Shown here: in pieces, positions 43,951 through 52,934 of the stretch
Position numbering within the stretch: position 1 is the first letter of the stretch
Layout of the letters: every line of letters starts with the position of its first letter
Source of the DNA: CALCNS01 sp937897315
GTDB lineage: Bacteria > Bacillota > JAAYKD01
DNA length: 64,000 nucleotides
Direction: 5' to 3'
Assembly: GCA_036744005.1 (NCBI GenBank)
Contig: DAINOJ010000013.1
Coordinates: forward strand, 1 to 64,000
Position numbers and translations under genes: made by a program
Notes under the pieces: model-generated
Told to the model about the DNA's origin: nothing
What the model saw: the letters and a program-made list of their open reading frames with translations, nothing else
The model's database searches: none

Positions 43951-44244
43951 ATGCAAATTTATAAAAACCCCAACTGCAAAAGAGTGAGAGGAAGTCACTT
44001 GTTGGAAGTCACTTGTGCATATTGTAAGGGCTTTATTGCTCTCTACCAAAAAGTGGGAGATAGCAATTTCGTTAAGATGTACAATGACCGAATCATAGAG
44101 GGGTCTATTGATTTCTCCCAGTATCACGGTGCTTTGTTTTGCCCTTCTTGTGGTAAGCAAATCGCCACCCGATATATCACAAAAATGGATAAGAAAGAAG
44201 CATATCGGTTTATACCATCGACATTTAATAGAAAGAAGGTGTAG
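43951..44244 (+). CDS. Small zinc-ribbon-like protein
   Basis: 97 residues from the ATG at 43951 with AGAGGT about 8 bases upstream. Two CxxC pairs (TCAYC and FCPSCGK) about 50 residues apart suggest one zinc ribbon with a long insertion, in which YQKVGDSNFVKMYNDRII may be helical. I do not recognise the family. It ends 2 bases before the next gene, so the two are probably expressed together. Confidence 0.6.
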   Translation: MQIYKNPNCKRVRGSHLLEVTCAYCKGFIALYQKVGDSNFVKMYNDRIIEGSIDFSQYHGALFCPSCGKQIATRYITKMDKKEAYRFIPSTFNRKKV

Positions 44245-44246
44245 GG

Positions 44247-45347
44247 GTGTTTTCGTCATTGATGAACAGGTTCCATTGGTTCAACACAGAGAGCGTTGAC
44301 AAAACCATTTCGCCAAAGGAGCAATATCAGTGTCTTTCCCAGTGGGCGGCCAAAGCTAGAAGTGTCAATCCACGTGCTTTCGATGAATGGATTCTGTGGT
44401 TACGTTCTGATACAGAATGGGAGTCTAGCCATTTGGACAGCAATACCTCCACCTTGCGCGAAGTCCTTTCTCGTTTTCTGGAACAGAACAATGTTCTAAT
44501 CCATTATTTGAAAGAGCTGGAGCCCTTTGGGGTGGTGAATACAGTGGTGTTTCGTGCCATTGAGCGGTTTAATCGAGAGCTCCAAGGAGAAACGCATCCG
44601 GAGCATTTACAGCAAGTCGTGAAGCAAGTTTTTGCTAATTTTTCGTTGCTCGGTCAAGAGAAGACTCGTTTGCAGTTCGCTGGGAATGCTACCGGGCCAA
44701 GTGGCACCAATTCCATCGATTTTTACGGGTATTTCAATGCTCTTAAGGACGCCGATGCAGAAGTACAGTGGGCTCTGTTCATGCCCAATAAGGTTCAACG
44801 TCAGCTGCAGGGGTTTTCTTTGCAGCAATTCGAGTATAAAATAATGCCTGCCATGCGGTTTTTGGGTAGAAATCTCAGTGCGCTACAAAATGAAGACGAT
44901 ATTCGTGAGGTATTTACCACGTTGGACTCCTTACAAGGGTGTATATCGGAGTTCCCTTACGATATATTGTTCATGCATCATCAGGGGCTTGGCGTCGATG
45001 TGGGCCCGTGGCAAGGGCTTTGGGGGAGATTCATGAAGCCCAATACCTTAGTTCCCGAGGGTTTTCAGCATATCGATTTTGAACCGGAGCACAATGGAAA
45101 AGCCGGTATGCCATACTTATCTCATTATGCATATGCTACCTTTACTGGAGATATAAAAGCCATGCATCAGCGTGAAGGGTTCGATAGCGATGCGATGTAC
45201 GATGTCACGAGGAATATGATGCTCGGGCAAAATGTGCTCATCCCTTATCCCGATAAGTATTGGACAGCAGAAGTCTTTTTACATGGGTATACAAAACCGA
45301 GTACCGCCTACTTGTTCAGCGCAGATTTAACCACCGGGTTGCGTTAG
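44247..45347 (+). CDS. Unrecognised 366-residue protein
   Basis: It starts at GTG 44247 right after the zinc-ribbon gene, with AAGGTG upstream. The first ~130 residues are helical (LSQWAAKARSVNPRAFDEWILWLRSD). The second half is mixed and rich in aromatic residues, with conserved-looking patches such as FPYDILFMHHQGLGVDVGPWQGLWGRF and YLSHYAYATFTGD. No signal peptide, membrane segment or nucleotide-binding motif is visible. I cannot assign a family; it looks like a real, intact gene by length and ribosome binding site. Confidence 0.65.
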   Translation: MFSSLMNRFHWFNTESVDKTISPKEQYQCLSQWAAKARSVNPRAFDEWILWLRSDTEWESSHLDSNTSTLREVLSRFLEQNNVLIHYLKELEPFGVVNTVVFRAIERFNRELQGETHPEHLQQVVKQVFANFSLLGQEKTRLQFAGNATGPSGTNSIDFYGYFNALKDADAEVQWALFMPNKVQRQLQGFSLQQFEYKIMPAMRFLGRNLSALQNEDDIREVFTTLDSLQGCISEFPYDILFMHHQGLGVDVGPWQGLWGRFMKPNTLVPEGFQHIDFEPEHNGKAGMPYLSHYAYATFTGDIKAMHQREGFDSDAMYDVTRNMMLGQNVLIPYPDKYWTAEVFLHGYTKPSTAYLFSADLTTGLR

Positions 45348-45411
45348 GTTATTATTTCATGATGCGTTTGGATGGAGTCCTAGTATAATTTACAGAAAGG
45401 TGGGAATGGGT

Positions 45412-45675
45412 ATGGGTGAGTTAGCAAAACTAACCAACATTGCAGCCAAGCTGGAGCAGCAACTTATGGAGGTGGGAATTACCACCGAAGCAGAACTAAG
45501 AAATGTAGGAAGTATGGAAGCGTGGTTGCGCATACGAGCAAAGGATCCATCTGCCTGAATCATGCGACTTTCTGCCTTGGAAGGTGCATTGGTAGGGGTG
45601 CGTTGGCACGATTTGAATTTGGAAACTAAGAAGTCACTAAAGGAGTTTTATACACAACACAAGGGAAACAAGTGA
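45412..45675 (+). CDS. TfoX C-terminal-domain protein with in-frame UGA at the conserved Cys (candidate selenoprotein)
   Basis: The frame encodes a helix-hairpin-helix TfoX_C domain (LTNIAAKLEQQLMEVGITT, then AELRNVGSMEAWLRI) of 48 residues, then UGA (45556-45558), then continues in frame (IMRLSALEGALVGVRWHDL) to UGA at 45673-45675, 87 codons in all. In relatives that I recall the sequence runs DPSAC followed by a Leu/Tyr-rich ALEGAI region, so the UGA falls exactly on a cysteine. Downstream, ATGC...GCAT encloses CCT-TGGA-AGG, with the loop about 20 bases after the UGA and a G at loop position 2, which fits bacterial SECIS rules. Either selenocysteine is inserted or a TGC-to-TGA mutation broke the gene. 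Confidence 0.6.
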
Positions 45676-45723
45676 TTATTTTAAGCGGAATCAAGCAAAT
45701 TAGTAGAGAGAAAGCGAGAAAAC

Positions 45724-46236
45724 ATGATTTTAGAAACCGAAAGACTGTTCTTACGTGAACTCCAACAGAGCGATTATTCTGCTTTGGCAGCAATTCTGCA
45801 GGACGAAGAGACCATGATTGCCTACGAAGGAGCATTCTCCAATGACGATGTGCAAAACTGGCTCGATCGGCAGCGAAAGAGGTACCAAGATCATGGTTAT
45901 GGTCTATGGGCGGTCATCCTAAAAGAGACCGGACAAATGATTGGTCAGTGTGGTCTTAGTTTGCAAGATGCCAACGGCAAAGAAGTTCTGGAGATTGGGT
46001 ATTTGTTCAATCGTGCCTTTTGGCATAAAGGATATGCTATCGAAGCTGCCATGGCTTGTAAAAAATATGCGTTTACAAAACTGCATGCCAATGAGGTGTT
46101 CTCCATTATTCGAGACACCAACAAAGCGTCGCAAAACGTTGCGCTCCGAAATGGTATGACCATTGTTGAGCACTTTGTCAAACATTATCGGGGAGTCGAT
46201 ATGCCGCACTTACTGTTTTCGGTGAAGTCTGTGTAA
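45724..46236 (+). CDS. GNAT N-acetyltransferase (RimJ/RimL type)
   Basis: 170 residues starting MILETERLFLRELQQSDYSAL, the classic start of RimJ/RimL-type acetyltransferases. The acetyl-CoA part (QCGLSLQDANGKEVLEIGYLFNRAFWHKGYAIEAA) and the C-terminal IRDTNKASQNVALRNGM with the asparagine of the fold are present. It probably acetylates a protein N-terminus or a small molecule; the target is unknown. GAGAGAAAGCGAG serves as the ribosome binding region. Confidence 0.88.
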   Translation: MILETERLFLRELQQSDYSALAAILQDEETMIAYEGAFSNDDVQNWLDRQRKRYQDHGYGLWAVILKETGQMIGQCGLSLQDANGKEVLEIGYLFNRAFWHKGYAIEAAMACKKYAFTKLHANEVFSIIRDTNKASQNVALRNGMTIVEHFVKHYRGVDMPHLLFSVKSV

Positions 46237-46321
46237 AACAGCGTTGAGTATCCTCGTATTCAAAGAGAACATTGCCATTATGTTGGAATAAAAAAGTTGA
46301 GACTTTTTTAAAAGTCGTTTT

Positions 46322-47248
46322 TTGCTTTCGCATGCTGAAGGGAGAAGCGATATCGTACACGAATACAGCTACTGCGTATTACAAAATTCTTCAAGTTATC
46401 TGGGGGGCGAGCTTTGTGTTGTGGCTGAACAGTGTGAAAATAAAAAAATCACTCTTCTGTTTCTTGGTGTGGTCTTGGTTGCAACGGTCTTGGCAGCTAT
46501 TTCTCAAAACTATTTTGTGGTCAAAATCTATGAAACCATGGATGAACAAAGAAGAACCCTTGTTGAGAACAATATGTTGCTGCTCATGGAAACTACCGAC
46601 CGAATGTACCAATTAATTGAACGACCGATCGAAGAAAAATCACAGAGTATTTTACTTTGAAACGATTAAAGCATTAACCAATGCCGAAGAAGAGAAAGAT
46701 GCATATACAAGAGGCCATTGTGAAAGGGTCATGCATTATTCTTGCAAATGGGGGATGCTCTTCATTTACCGGAAAAAGACATGGATACCTTGCGTTTTGG
46801 GTCAATCCTTCATGATATTGGGAGAATTGGGATACCGGAAAACATTCTGAACAAAGAAGGACGACTTACAACAGAAGAGTTTTCTATGATCAAACAGCAC
46901 CCCAATATGGGATTTCGCATTTTAAATGATTTAACATTCATGCGTGACAGTGTTAAAATTGTTCATGAGCATCATGAATGGTACAACGGCGACGGCTATC
47001 CCAATAAAAAATCCGCTGAGAAAATTAATTTATTAGCAAGAATCGTCTGTATTGCCGACGCTTTCGATGCCATGACAACGCAAAGACCGTACAGAAAAAC
47101 AACGCTGACACAGGAGGAAGCCATTGCAGAGTTGCGTGTTAAAAGTGGTACACAATTTGACCCGCACTTGGTCGAGATATTTGTCTCCGCTTTGCAAAAA
47201 ATCGCACAAGAAGATTTAAATAGAATAGTAATCAGACTGGTGTGCTAA
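46322..47248 (+). pseudogene. Broken membrane-anchored HD-GYP phosphodiesterase
   Basis: Three frames together make one gene. Frame 1 (46322-46660) encodes a membrane segment (ITLLFLGVVLVATVLAAI) and a linker. Near 46650 the frame shifts to YFETIKALTNAEEEKDAYTRGHCERVMHYS. Near 46740 it shifts again to LQMGDALHLPEKDMDTLRFGSILHDIGRIGIPENIL and runs to TAA at 47246-47248, keeping HDIGR, HHEWYNGDGYP and the rest of the HD-GYP core. Such enzymes degrade cyclic di-GMP. Two indels make it nonfunctional unless the assembly is wrong at both places. Confidence 0.85.
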
Positions 47249-47282
47249 AGGTTCCATACCTTAACGGGCGTGGGACCTTTTT
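47247..47282 (+). terminator. Terminator after the HD-GYP remnant
   Basis: AAAGGTTCCA (47247-47256) pairs with TGGGACCTTT (47271-47280), one wobble, then T. A second perfect 13-bp palindrome, TTTTGTTGTGAAC and GTTCACAACAAAA (47279-47311), overlaps its T-run and could be an operator or a second terminator. Confidence 0.7.
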
Positions 47283-47353
47283 GTTGTGAACTCACTGGGT
47301 TCACAACAAAAGACTCGCGCAGGCTAGATACTAATCCATCCTTGATCGATACA

Positions 47354-47404
47354 ATGTTTATTATAATTGACAAATAACCACGATTAGTTTATAATAGTAA
47401 ACAT
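47354..47404 (+). promoter_or_regulatory. hipBA promoter with flanking inverted repeat
   Basis: Perfect -35 TTGACA (47367-47372) and -10 TATAAT (47390-47395) with a 17-base spacer, 26 bases before the hipB start. Flanking arms ATGTTTATTATAA and TTATAATAGTAAACAT form an inverted repeat with one extra base. HipB-type antitoxins autoregulate through such repeats, so this is the likely operator. Confidence 0.8.
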
Positions 47405-47421
47405 TAAAGGGGGAGTAATCA

Positions 47422-47760
47422 ATGAATAAAAGGAGTGTCGTCATTCTTCCTAAAACACAGTCGATTCTCAACACTATGGGTGAGCAAATAAAAATGGCAA
47501 GACTCCGGCGAAAGCTCTCGGTAGATCTTGTTGCTGAGAGAGCCGGTATAAGCAGGGCCTCTTTATGGTCGGTTGAGAAAGGTTCACCCTCTGTATCGAT
47601 GGGAATCTACGCAGCTGTACTTCATGCTTTGAATAATATGGACAAAGACTTGCTTCTTATTGCTAAGGACGATGATCTTGGTAGAAAGTTACAAGACCTC
47701 GATCTACCGGTCAGAAAACGTTCGCCAAAAAAGCAAGGTGATACAAATGAGAAATCATGA
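47422..47760 (+). CDS. HipB-like XRE antitoxin
   Basis: 112 residues, ATG at 47422 behind AAGGGGGAG. The helix-turn-helix (IKMARLRRKLSVDLVAERAGISRASLWSVEKG) spans residues ~22-53. The C-terminus is short and basic. It overlaps the HipA-like gene by 14 bases, the usual layout of hipBA toxin-antitoxin pairs, where HipB binds the operator and neutralises HipA. Confidence 0.88.
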   Translation: MNKRSVVILPKTQSILNTMGEQIKMARLRRKLSVDLVAERAGISRASLWSVEKGSPSVSMGIYAAVLHALNNMDKDLLLIAKDDDLGRKLQDLDLPVRKRSPKKQGDTNEKS

Positions 47761-49000
47761 GAAAAAAATATACGTCTATTCTGACTGGTTCAAAGAGATT
47801 CCAGTGTTGTTGGGTTTTCTGTATGAGAGTGGTATCCGAGGGAATGCGACGTACTCGTTTGAGTATGATTCTACTTGGTTGAAAGAAAATTTTGATGTTT
47901 TGTCTTTCGACCCGGATCTCTTCCTGTATTCTGGAAGGCAATATACACCTTTTGAAAAAACCATGTTTGGTATTTTTTCGGATTCATGTCCTGATCGTTG
48001 GGGAAGATTACTAATGAAACGACGAGAAGCCATTCTGGCAAGGAAAGAAAATCGAAAACCACGTGCCTTAACAGAAAGTGATTTTTTATTGGGGGTTCAT
48101 GACGAATCAAGAATAGGTGCGCTCCGGTTTTCTCTACAAGAAAACGGCCCTTTTCTATCCGACGACAAAGAATTTTCTACTCCACCGTGGACTACTCTTA
48201 GAAACCTAGAAAGTGCTTCGTTTGCATTTGAAGGTGGAGACGATATTGATGAAGAGAAGTGGTTGAAGCAATTATTTGCCTCAGGTTCTTCTTTAGGAGG
48301 AGCACGTCCAAAAGCTTCCGTACAAGCACCCGATGGTTCTTTATGGATAGCAAAGTTTCCGTCTAAACACGACGAATGGAATTCAGGTGCGTGGGAAATG
48401 GTTGTACATGAGCTTGCGCAAAGATGTGATTTGCTTGTTCCCGAAGCCAAACTAGAAGACTTCTCAGAGAAGGGAAGTACATTCTTAGTGAAGCGATTTG
48501 ACCGCAATGGAGCTAAGAGAGTTCATTATTCCTCTGCTATGACTTTGCTTGGAAAGACCGATGGTGCCGGATCAGATAATGCAAGCTATTTAGATATGGT
48601 TTCATTTATAAAATCAAATGGAGCTTCGCCGAAGCAAGACTTGAAAGAACTATGGAAACGCCTTGTATTTACCATGGCGGTATCGAACACCGATAATCAT
48701 TTACGTAATCATGGCTTTATTCTCAGTAATGGGGGTTGGCGTCTCTCTCCAATGTTTGATGTGAATCCTACGATTTACGGAGATAAACTTTCCCTAGCAG
48801 TAAATTCATATGATAATTCAATCAATTTCGAATTAGCTCTTGAGACGGCAAGATACTATGAGATCGATATGGTTACCGCCAAGAAAATAGTAGAAGAAAT
48901 TAGTGATGTTGTGCTTGGCAACTGGAGAAGCATCGCTACATATTTTGGGTTAAGTAGAAATTCTATCGAACATATGGAACCTGCCTTCAGGCTAAAGTAG
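47747..49000 (+). CDS. HipA-family serine/threonine kinase toxin
   Basis: 417 residues from the ATG at 47747, overlapping hipB; earlier in-frame starts lack support. It has the HipA features: an N-terminal small domain, the GSSLGGARPKASV glycine loop, WIAKFPSKHDEWN with the ATP-binding lysine, VAVSNTDNHLRNHGF-like catalytic loop (MAVSNTDNHLRNH) and MFDVNP in the metal motif. HipA kinases phosphorylate tRNA synthetases and slow growth. The gene looks intact. Confidence 0.9.
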   Translation: MRNHEKKIYVYSDWFKEIPVLLGFLYESGIRGNATYSFEYDSTWLKENFDVLSFDPDLFLYSGRQYTPFEKTMFGIFSDSCPDRWGRLLMKRREAILARKENRKPRALTESDFLLGVHDESRIGALRFSLQENGPFLSDDKEFSTPPWTTLRNLESASFAFEGGDDIDEEKWLKQLFASGSSLGGARPKASVQAPDGSLWIAKFPSKHDEWNSGAWEMVVHELAQRCDLLVPEAKLEDFSEKGSTFLVKRFDRNGAKRVHYSSAMTLLGKTDGAGSDNASYLDMVSFIKSNGASPKQDLKELWKRLVFTMAVSNTDNHLRNHGFILSNGGWRLSPMFDVNPTIYGDKLSLAVNSYDNSINFELALETARYYEIDMVTAKKIVEEISDVVLGNWRSIATYFGLSRNSIEHMEPAFRLK

Positions 49001-49049
49001 CGCAAGAGATATCTATACATACAATTTGTCTAGAGAAAGCAGGAATAAT

Positions 49050-49997
49050 ATGTACAGGACAAAGTACCCTATCCACCCCGATTTCAAAAGATGGGAGAAT
49101 TTTAATCCTCCGCTCAATGAAACGTCGATTCCAATTTTACAGAAACTGATGAGTGTGCTGGTTTTAAAGGAACCAATCACTTCAAAAGTACCCGTTGAGC
49201 GTAAGGATATCCCTGTAAATAGCGGAGAAACCATTCGAGCACTACTCTATTCTCCTAGTAATATAACCCCTAACTCACCCTGCCTGATTTACTTTCATGG
49301 TGGGGGTTTTGTCTTGCCTGCAGGTCCATTTCATTACACCTTAGCCAAGGAATATGCCATGAGAGCCAATTGTAAAGTGCTCTTTGTTGATTATCGCCTT
49401 GCTCCGCAATATCCCTTTCCGGTAGCACCTGAAGATTGCTACGCTGCCTACCAATGGGTTCTTGCCTCAGCAGAAAAGTTCTCCATTGACCCTAATCGTA
49501 TTGCTGTTGGGGGAGACAGCGCTGGGGGTAATTTAGCTACGGTAGTCTGCCTCATGGCTAGAGATCGTGGTCTACCTATTCCATGTGCCCAGATGATGAT
49601 TTACCCGGTTGCCGGAATGAAGATGGCAACCGAGTCTATGCGAAGATACATCGACACCCCAATGTGCAACAGCAAAGATGCCGATAAATACGACCAATTC
49701 TATATGCAAGATTCGTCAGCAGGGAAGCATGAATATTACTCGCCCTATGAAGCGAAGTCTTTGGATAGACTCCCGACTACCTACATAGAAACGGCGGAGT
49801 TCGACTGCCTACGCGACGGTGCCATTCTTTATGCAGAACGATTGCGTGCATTTGGTGTGAACGTGGAGTTACACAACACCATCGGCACGATTCATGGGTT
49901 TGACATCGTTTTTAACAGCCCGATTGTTCGAGAAAGTATAGAAAGAAGAGTCGATTTCTTAAAAAAGTCGTTTAATATCAGCTCCACCAGAAAATAA
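49050..49997 (+). CDS. Alpha/beta-hydrolase, HSL-family acetyl esterase
   Basis: 315 residues from the ATG at 49050 (AGCAGGA upstream). The oxyanion-hole motif YFHGGGFVLPAG and nucleophile motif GGDSAGGNLA are those of hormone-sensitive-lipase-type esterases; the acid is in YIETAEFDCLRDG and the histidine in GTIHGFD. No signal peptide, so cytoplasmic. It would cleave short-chain acyl or acetyl esters. A bidirectional terminator closes it. Confidence 0.92.
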   Translation: MYRTKYPIHPDFKRWENFNPPLNETSIPILQKLMSVLVLKEPITSKVPVERKDIPVNSGETIRALLYSPSNITPNSPCLIYFHGGGFVLPAGPFHYTLAKEYAMRANCKVLFVDYRLAPQYPFPVAPEDCYAAYQWVLASAEKFSIDPNRIAVGGDSAGGNLATVVCLMARDRGLPIPCAQMMIYPVAGMKMATESMRRYIDTPMCNSKDADKYDQFYMQDSSAGKHEYYSPYEAKSLDRLPTTYIETAEFDCLRDGAILYAERLRAFGVNVELHNTIGTIHGFDIVFNSPIVRESIERRVDFLKKSFNISSTRK

Positions 49998-50039
49998 AAA
50001 CAGGTGCAACCATTCATGTAGAACGTGCACCTGTTTTTT
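49996..50039. terminator. Bidirectional terminator
   Basis: AAAAACAGGTGCA (49996-50008) pairs with TGCACCTGTTTTT (50026-50038), flanked by A-run and T-run, between the convergent esterase and GGDEF genes. Confidence 0.85.
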
Positions 50040-50047
50040 ATTTAGCT

Positions 50048-51112
50048 TCAATGAACTTTCATATGTTCAAAGACAACCCGATTTCTTCCTTCGTTTTTGG
50101 CACGGTATAACAATCGATCGGCGTGTTGCAGAGCATGGTGATAATCGACTTCCATGTTGTGTGGCACATATAAAGCCCCAATGCTAATGCTCGTGCGTCG
50201 GGTTTCGCCCTCATAGACAAAATGCATTTCTTGAACTTCTCGGCGAATGCTTTCTGCTAAAGTCTCTACCTCAATGGGGTCACTCACTTTGCTTAGTACA
50301 ACAAACTCCTCTCCACCATAACGAGAGATAAAATCCGTGGGAGGTACCAATTTGGTTAAAATGGTGGCAAACTGTCGCAAGATTTCGTCTCCGCAGAGGT
50401 GACCACAGGTATCGTTGATTCTTTTGAAGTGATCGATATCCAAAAAGAGAATACCAATGTCATCGTATCGGGTCTGACGATCTTGGAAAAGATCGGCGAC
50501 ATACTCATCAAAAGCGGTTCGGTTCATTAAGTGAGTCAAATAATCTCGACTGGCTAATGAACTGATTTTTTTATGAGCTCGGTTCATAATGTTACTATAA
50601 TAGTACGCCGAATTGGCAATGCCAATGATGTTCATAAGGATATTAAAGGAGTGGAAGAAGGCCGACATGGCATAGGTGATTTTGACCGGAGGTGGCGTAT
50701 CGTATGTCACAAAGTAGACTAAGCCAAATAAAGTAATGACGCTTAACTCCGCCAGTAGTTTGTGCTTGGGCTGCCAACTGGTATACATAATTAAGCCGGC
50801 GATGACAAAGAAGATGTAATGAAAACCCGAAGTGCGTCCTAAATAAGATGTTTCTATAGCGGCAATCACCGAAACAGTGGATATAAAGACAAGCGAACCC
50901 ATTGCATAACGACGAACTCGATTGAGTTGCATGGCTAAGAGGGATACAAGAGAGGCGAAGAAATTCAAACCGGCGAGTAAGGGGCTCTTCACCCAAAAGA
51001 AGAAAATACCCGTAAAGAGCAAGGTGAAAACCAAGGTTCCCAGGTAGACCAAATTGGCCTGATCATGGTACTGCTCGGTTTCGTATTGCGATTTCAGACG
51101 ATGTTGTTCCAC
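50048..51112 (-). CDS. Membrane GGDEF diguanylate cyclase
   Basis: 354 residues from the GTG at 51112 behind AAGGAGGG; an upstream in-frame GTG at 51145 lacks one. Five or six membrane segments fill the first ~190 residues. The C-terminal GGDEF domain starts DYLTHLMNRTAFDEY and has the active site RYGGEEFVVL, a functional variant. DIDHFKRINDTCGHLCGD is also conserved. It should make cyclic di-GMP in response to a membrane signal. An inhibitory RxxD site is not evident. Confidence 0.9.
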   Translation of the reverse strand: MEQHRLKSQYETEQYHDQANLVYLGTLVFTLLFTGIFFFWVKSPLLAGLNFFASLVSLLAMQLNRVRRYAMGSLVFISTVSVIAAIETSYLGRTSGFHYIFFVIAGLIMYTSWQPKHKLLAELSVITLFGLVYFVTYDTPPPVKITYAMSAFFHSFNILMNIIGIANSAYYYSNIMNRAHKKISSLASRDYLTHLMNRTAFDEYVADLFQDRQTRYDDIGILFLDIDHFKRINDTCGHLCGDEILRQFATILTKLVPPTDFISRYGGEEFVVLSKVSDPIEVETLAESIRREVQEMHFVYEGETRRTSISIGALYVPHNMEVDYHHALQHADRLLYRAKNEGRNRVVFEHMKVH

Positions 51113-51290
51113 AATCAGCCCTCCTTGTTTGGTGTCACAAAGCACGGTTACGTTTGTTTTTATTGTACGGCTATTTCCGATTTATGTCAATAAATTTTTG
51201 AAAATCATAGGAGAATGCTCAAAAACGGCGAATACATCCAAGGTTAGAGAGAATATTCGCGAAATATTCCATACGAAGGAGGATGTTATC

Positions 51291-52799
51291 TTGTCTTACT
51301 CACCCAAATTATCTTCAGCGTTCAATGACACTGTAAACCGCAGCACTCACATTTCGCCGTTATCGGGTATGTGTTCGCTGTGTACAGAAGAGTGTTCTGG
51401 TACCTGTGAAATTGCTTTGGCAGCCGTTCTCGGTATGCAGACGGTGTATCCCACCAACACGGGGGCCAACCAAGTCGCATCGGAGAAAGATTATCCATTT
51501 GATTGGTCTCATTTCAACATCAATGGACGGGTATTTGGTGCCCAGGGTGTGAATGCCACCCATGAAGACGCTACCGTATTTAACGTAAAACTGGAAAGAG
51601 AATATGGTTATACACATAAAGTGAAGATGACCATGCCAATTATTTTGCCGGCCTTGATTAAAATGAATTGGGTGGATTACTTTGGAGGCGCAGCCATGGC
51701 TGGGATTTCTTGCGTCATTGGAGAGGATGCAAGAAATAAAGATCCTGAATTTAAACTGGAGAATGGAAAAGTGGCACAGTTCCCCGCGTTGCAAACCATG
51801 TTAGATGCTTTCCGTAAATACGACCGAGGCTATGGCCAGATTATTCTGCAAGTCAATACCGAAGACGACTCTATGGGGATTCCGGAATATGCCATTCAAA
51901 AATGTGGTGCAACCGCAATCGAATATAAGTTTGGCCAATCAGCAAAGGGGACACAACCTGTTACGAAACTAAAGAATCATCAAGAGGCGTTGGCAAAAGT
52001 AGCGGTCGGTATGTTGGTAACTCCAGATCCGACGACCCCGGAAATTCTTGAAAAAGTTCAACAAGGCATTGCACCCAATTTTTACGTTCATGCCAGGCTA
52101 CCACAATGGACTGAAGAGTATTTTGTCAAGCGATTTGATCAGCTACGCGCATTGGGTGCGAACAACATCTACTTAAAAATGGCGGGGTATGATCCCTCTA
52201 ATATTGAGAAAGTCTTACAAATCGGGAGTGCTGCCAAAGTAGATATGATTACCTTCGATGGTGCCGGTGGTGGAAGCGGATACAGCCCCAATAAGATGAT
52301 GAATGAGTGGGGTCTGCCGACGATTCTCTTGGAACAAGTGGTGTGCGAAATGGTTGCACGCATGAAATCGGCGGGGCAATGGGTTCCTGCCATCACCATG
52401 ACCGGTGGCTTTGCATCGGAAGATCAAGTCTTTAAAGCGTTGGCCTATGGCGAGAATAACGTCACGGCCATTGGTTTATGCCGAGCAGCCATGGCTGCTG
52501 CTATGATGGGTAAAAACATTGGAGACCGAATCAAAGCCGGGGAGATTCCCAAACGGTACCAAAAGTATGGCAATACTGTGGAAGAAATTTTTACCGACTT
52601 GGCTGATTTGAGGTCCATTTATGGCAAAGCAGCCAATGATTTCTCTCCGGGGGCGATTGGTGTGTTCTCTTATTTAAATAAAATCGCCTTTGGTATAAAG
52701 CATTTTGGTGCACTCAATCGCAAATTTGACGTCGCATTATGGAATCGCAGTGATCTAATCCCCCTCACCGAACACGCGAAGGATGCGATGCAGAAATAG
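51291..52799 (+). CDS. FMN-binding glutamate-synthase-like protein
   Basis: 502 residues from a TTG at 51291 with AAGGAGG 8 bases upstream; longer frames have no ribosome binding site. It has an N-terminal cysteine-rich start (PLSGMCSLCTEECSGTC), then the GltB-type FMN barrel (ITFDGAGGGSGYSPNKMMNEWGLPT, ITMTGGFASEDQVFKALAYGENNVTAIG). This is the stand-alone family related to the alpha-subunit central and FMN domains; the glutaminase domain is absent. The four early cysteines could bind an iron-sulfur cluster or zinc. Substrate unknown. Confidence 0.85.
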   Translation: MSYSPKLSSAFNDTVNRSTHISPLSGMCSLCTEECSGTCEIALAAVLGMQTVYPTNTGANQVASEKDYPFDWSHFNINGRVFGAQGVNATHEDATVFNVKLEREYGYTHKVKMTMPIILPALIKMNWVDYFGGAAMAGISCVIGEDARNKDPEFKLENGKVAQFPALQTMLDAFRKYDRGYGQIILQVNTEDDSMGIPEYAIQKCGATAIEYKFGQSAKGTQPVTKLKNHQEALAKVAVGMLVTPDPTTPEILEKVQQGIAPNFYVHARLPQWTEEYFVKRFDQLRALGANNIYLKMAGYDPSNIEKVLQIGSAAKVDMITFDGAGGGSGYSPNKMMNEWGLPTILLEQVVCEMVARMKSAGQWVPAITMTGGFASEDQVFKALAYGENNVTAIGLCRAAMAAAMMGKNIGDRIKAGEIPKRYQKYGNTVEEIFTDLADLRSIYGKAANDFSPGAIGVFSYLNKIAFGIKHFGALNRKFDVALWNRSDLIPLTEHAKDAMQK

Positions 52800-52817
52800 T
52801 GAGAGCCCTAACTACAG

Positions 52818-52846
52818 CCACCTTTTCTTTGAAAGGGTGGTTTTTT
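52818..52846 (+). terminator. Rho-independent terminator
   Basis: CCACCTTTT pairs with AAAGGGTGG (52818-52826 with 52832-52840), then TTTTTT. It ends the glutamate-synthase-like transcript. Confidence 0.85.
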
Positions 52847-52849
52847 AAT

Positions 52850-52904
52850 GTTCAGCTAAAGTTCAGAAAAGCATCATTTGAAGTTCACTTGGACCCGTTA
52901 TAGT
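52850..52904 (+). promoter_or_regulatory. Promoter with 11-bp-phased GTTCA repeats
   Basis: GTTCAG at 52850 and 52861 and GTTCAC at 52883 are spaced by 11 and 22 bases, so they lie on one helix face. The last one sits at the -35 position of TATAGT (52899-52904), and the lipoprotein gene begins 31 bases after the -10. OmpR-type regulators bind direct repeats with this period, and one is encoded four genes downstream in the same set. Confidence 0.6.
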
Positions 52905-52934
52905 AAGAGTAACAATGATTGAGGAGTGGGTTAA

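Noticed and set aside
51360..51794. 144-codon minus-strand frame
   Set aside because: Shadow of the glutamate-synthase-like gene, whose motifs are clear on the plus strand.
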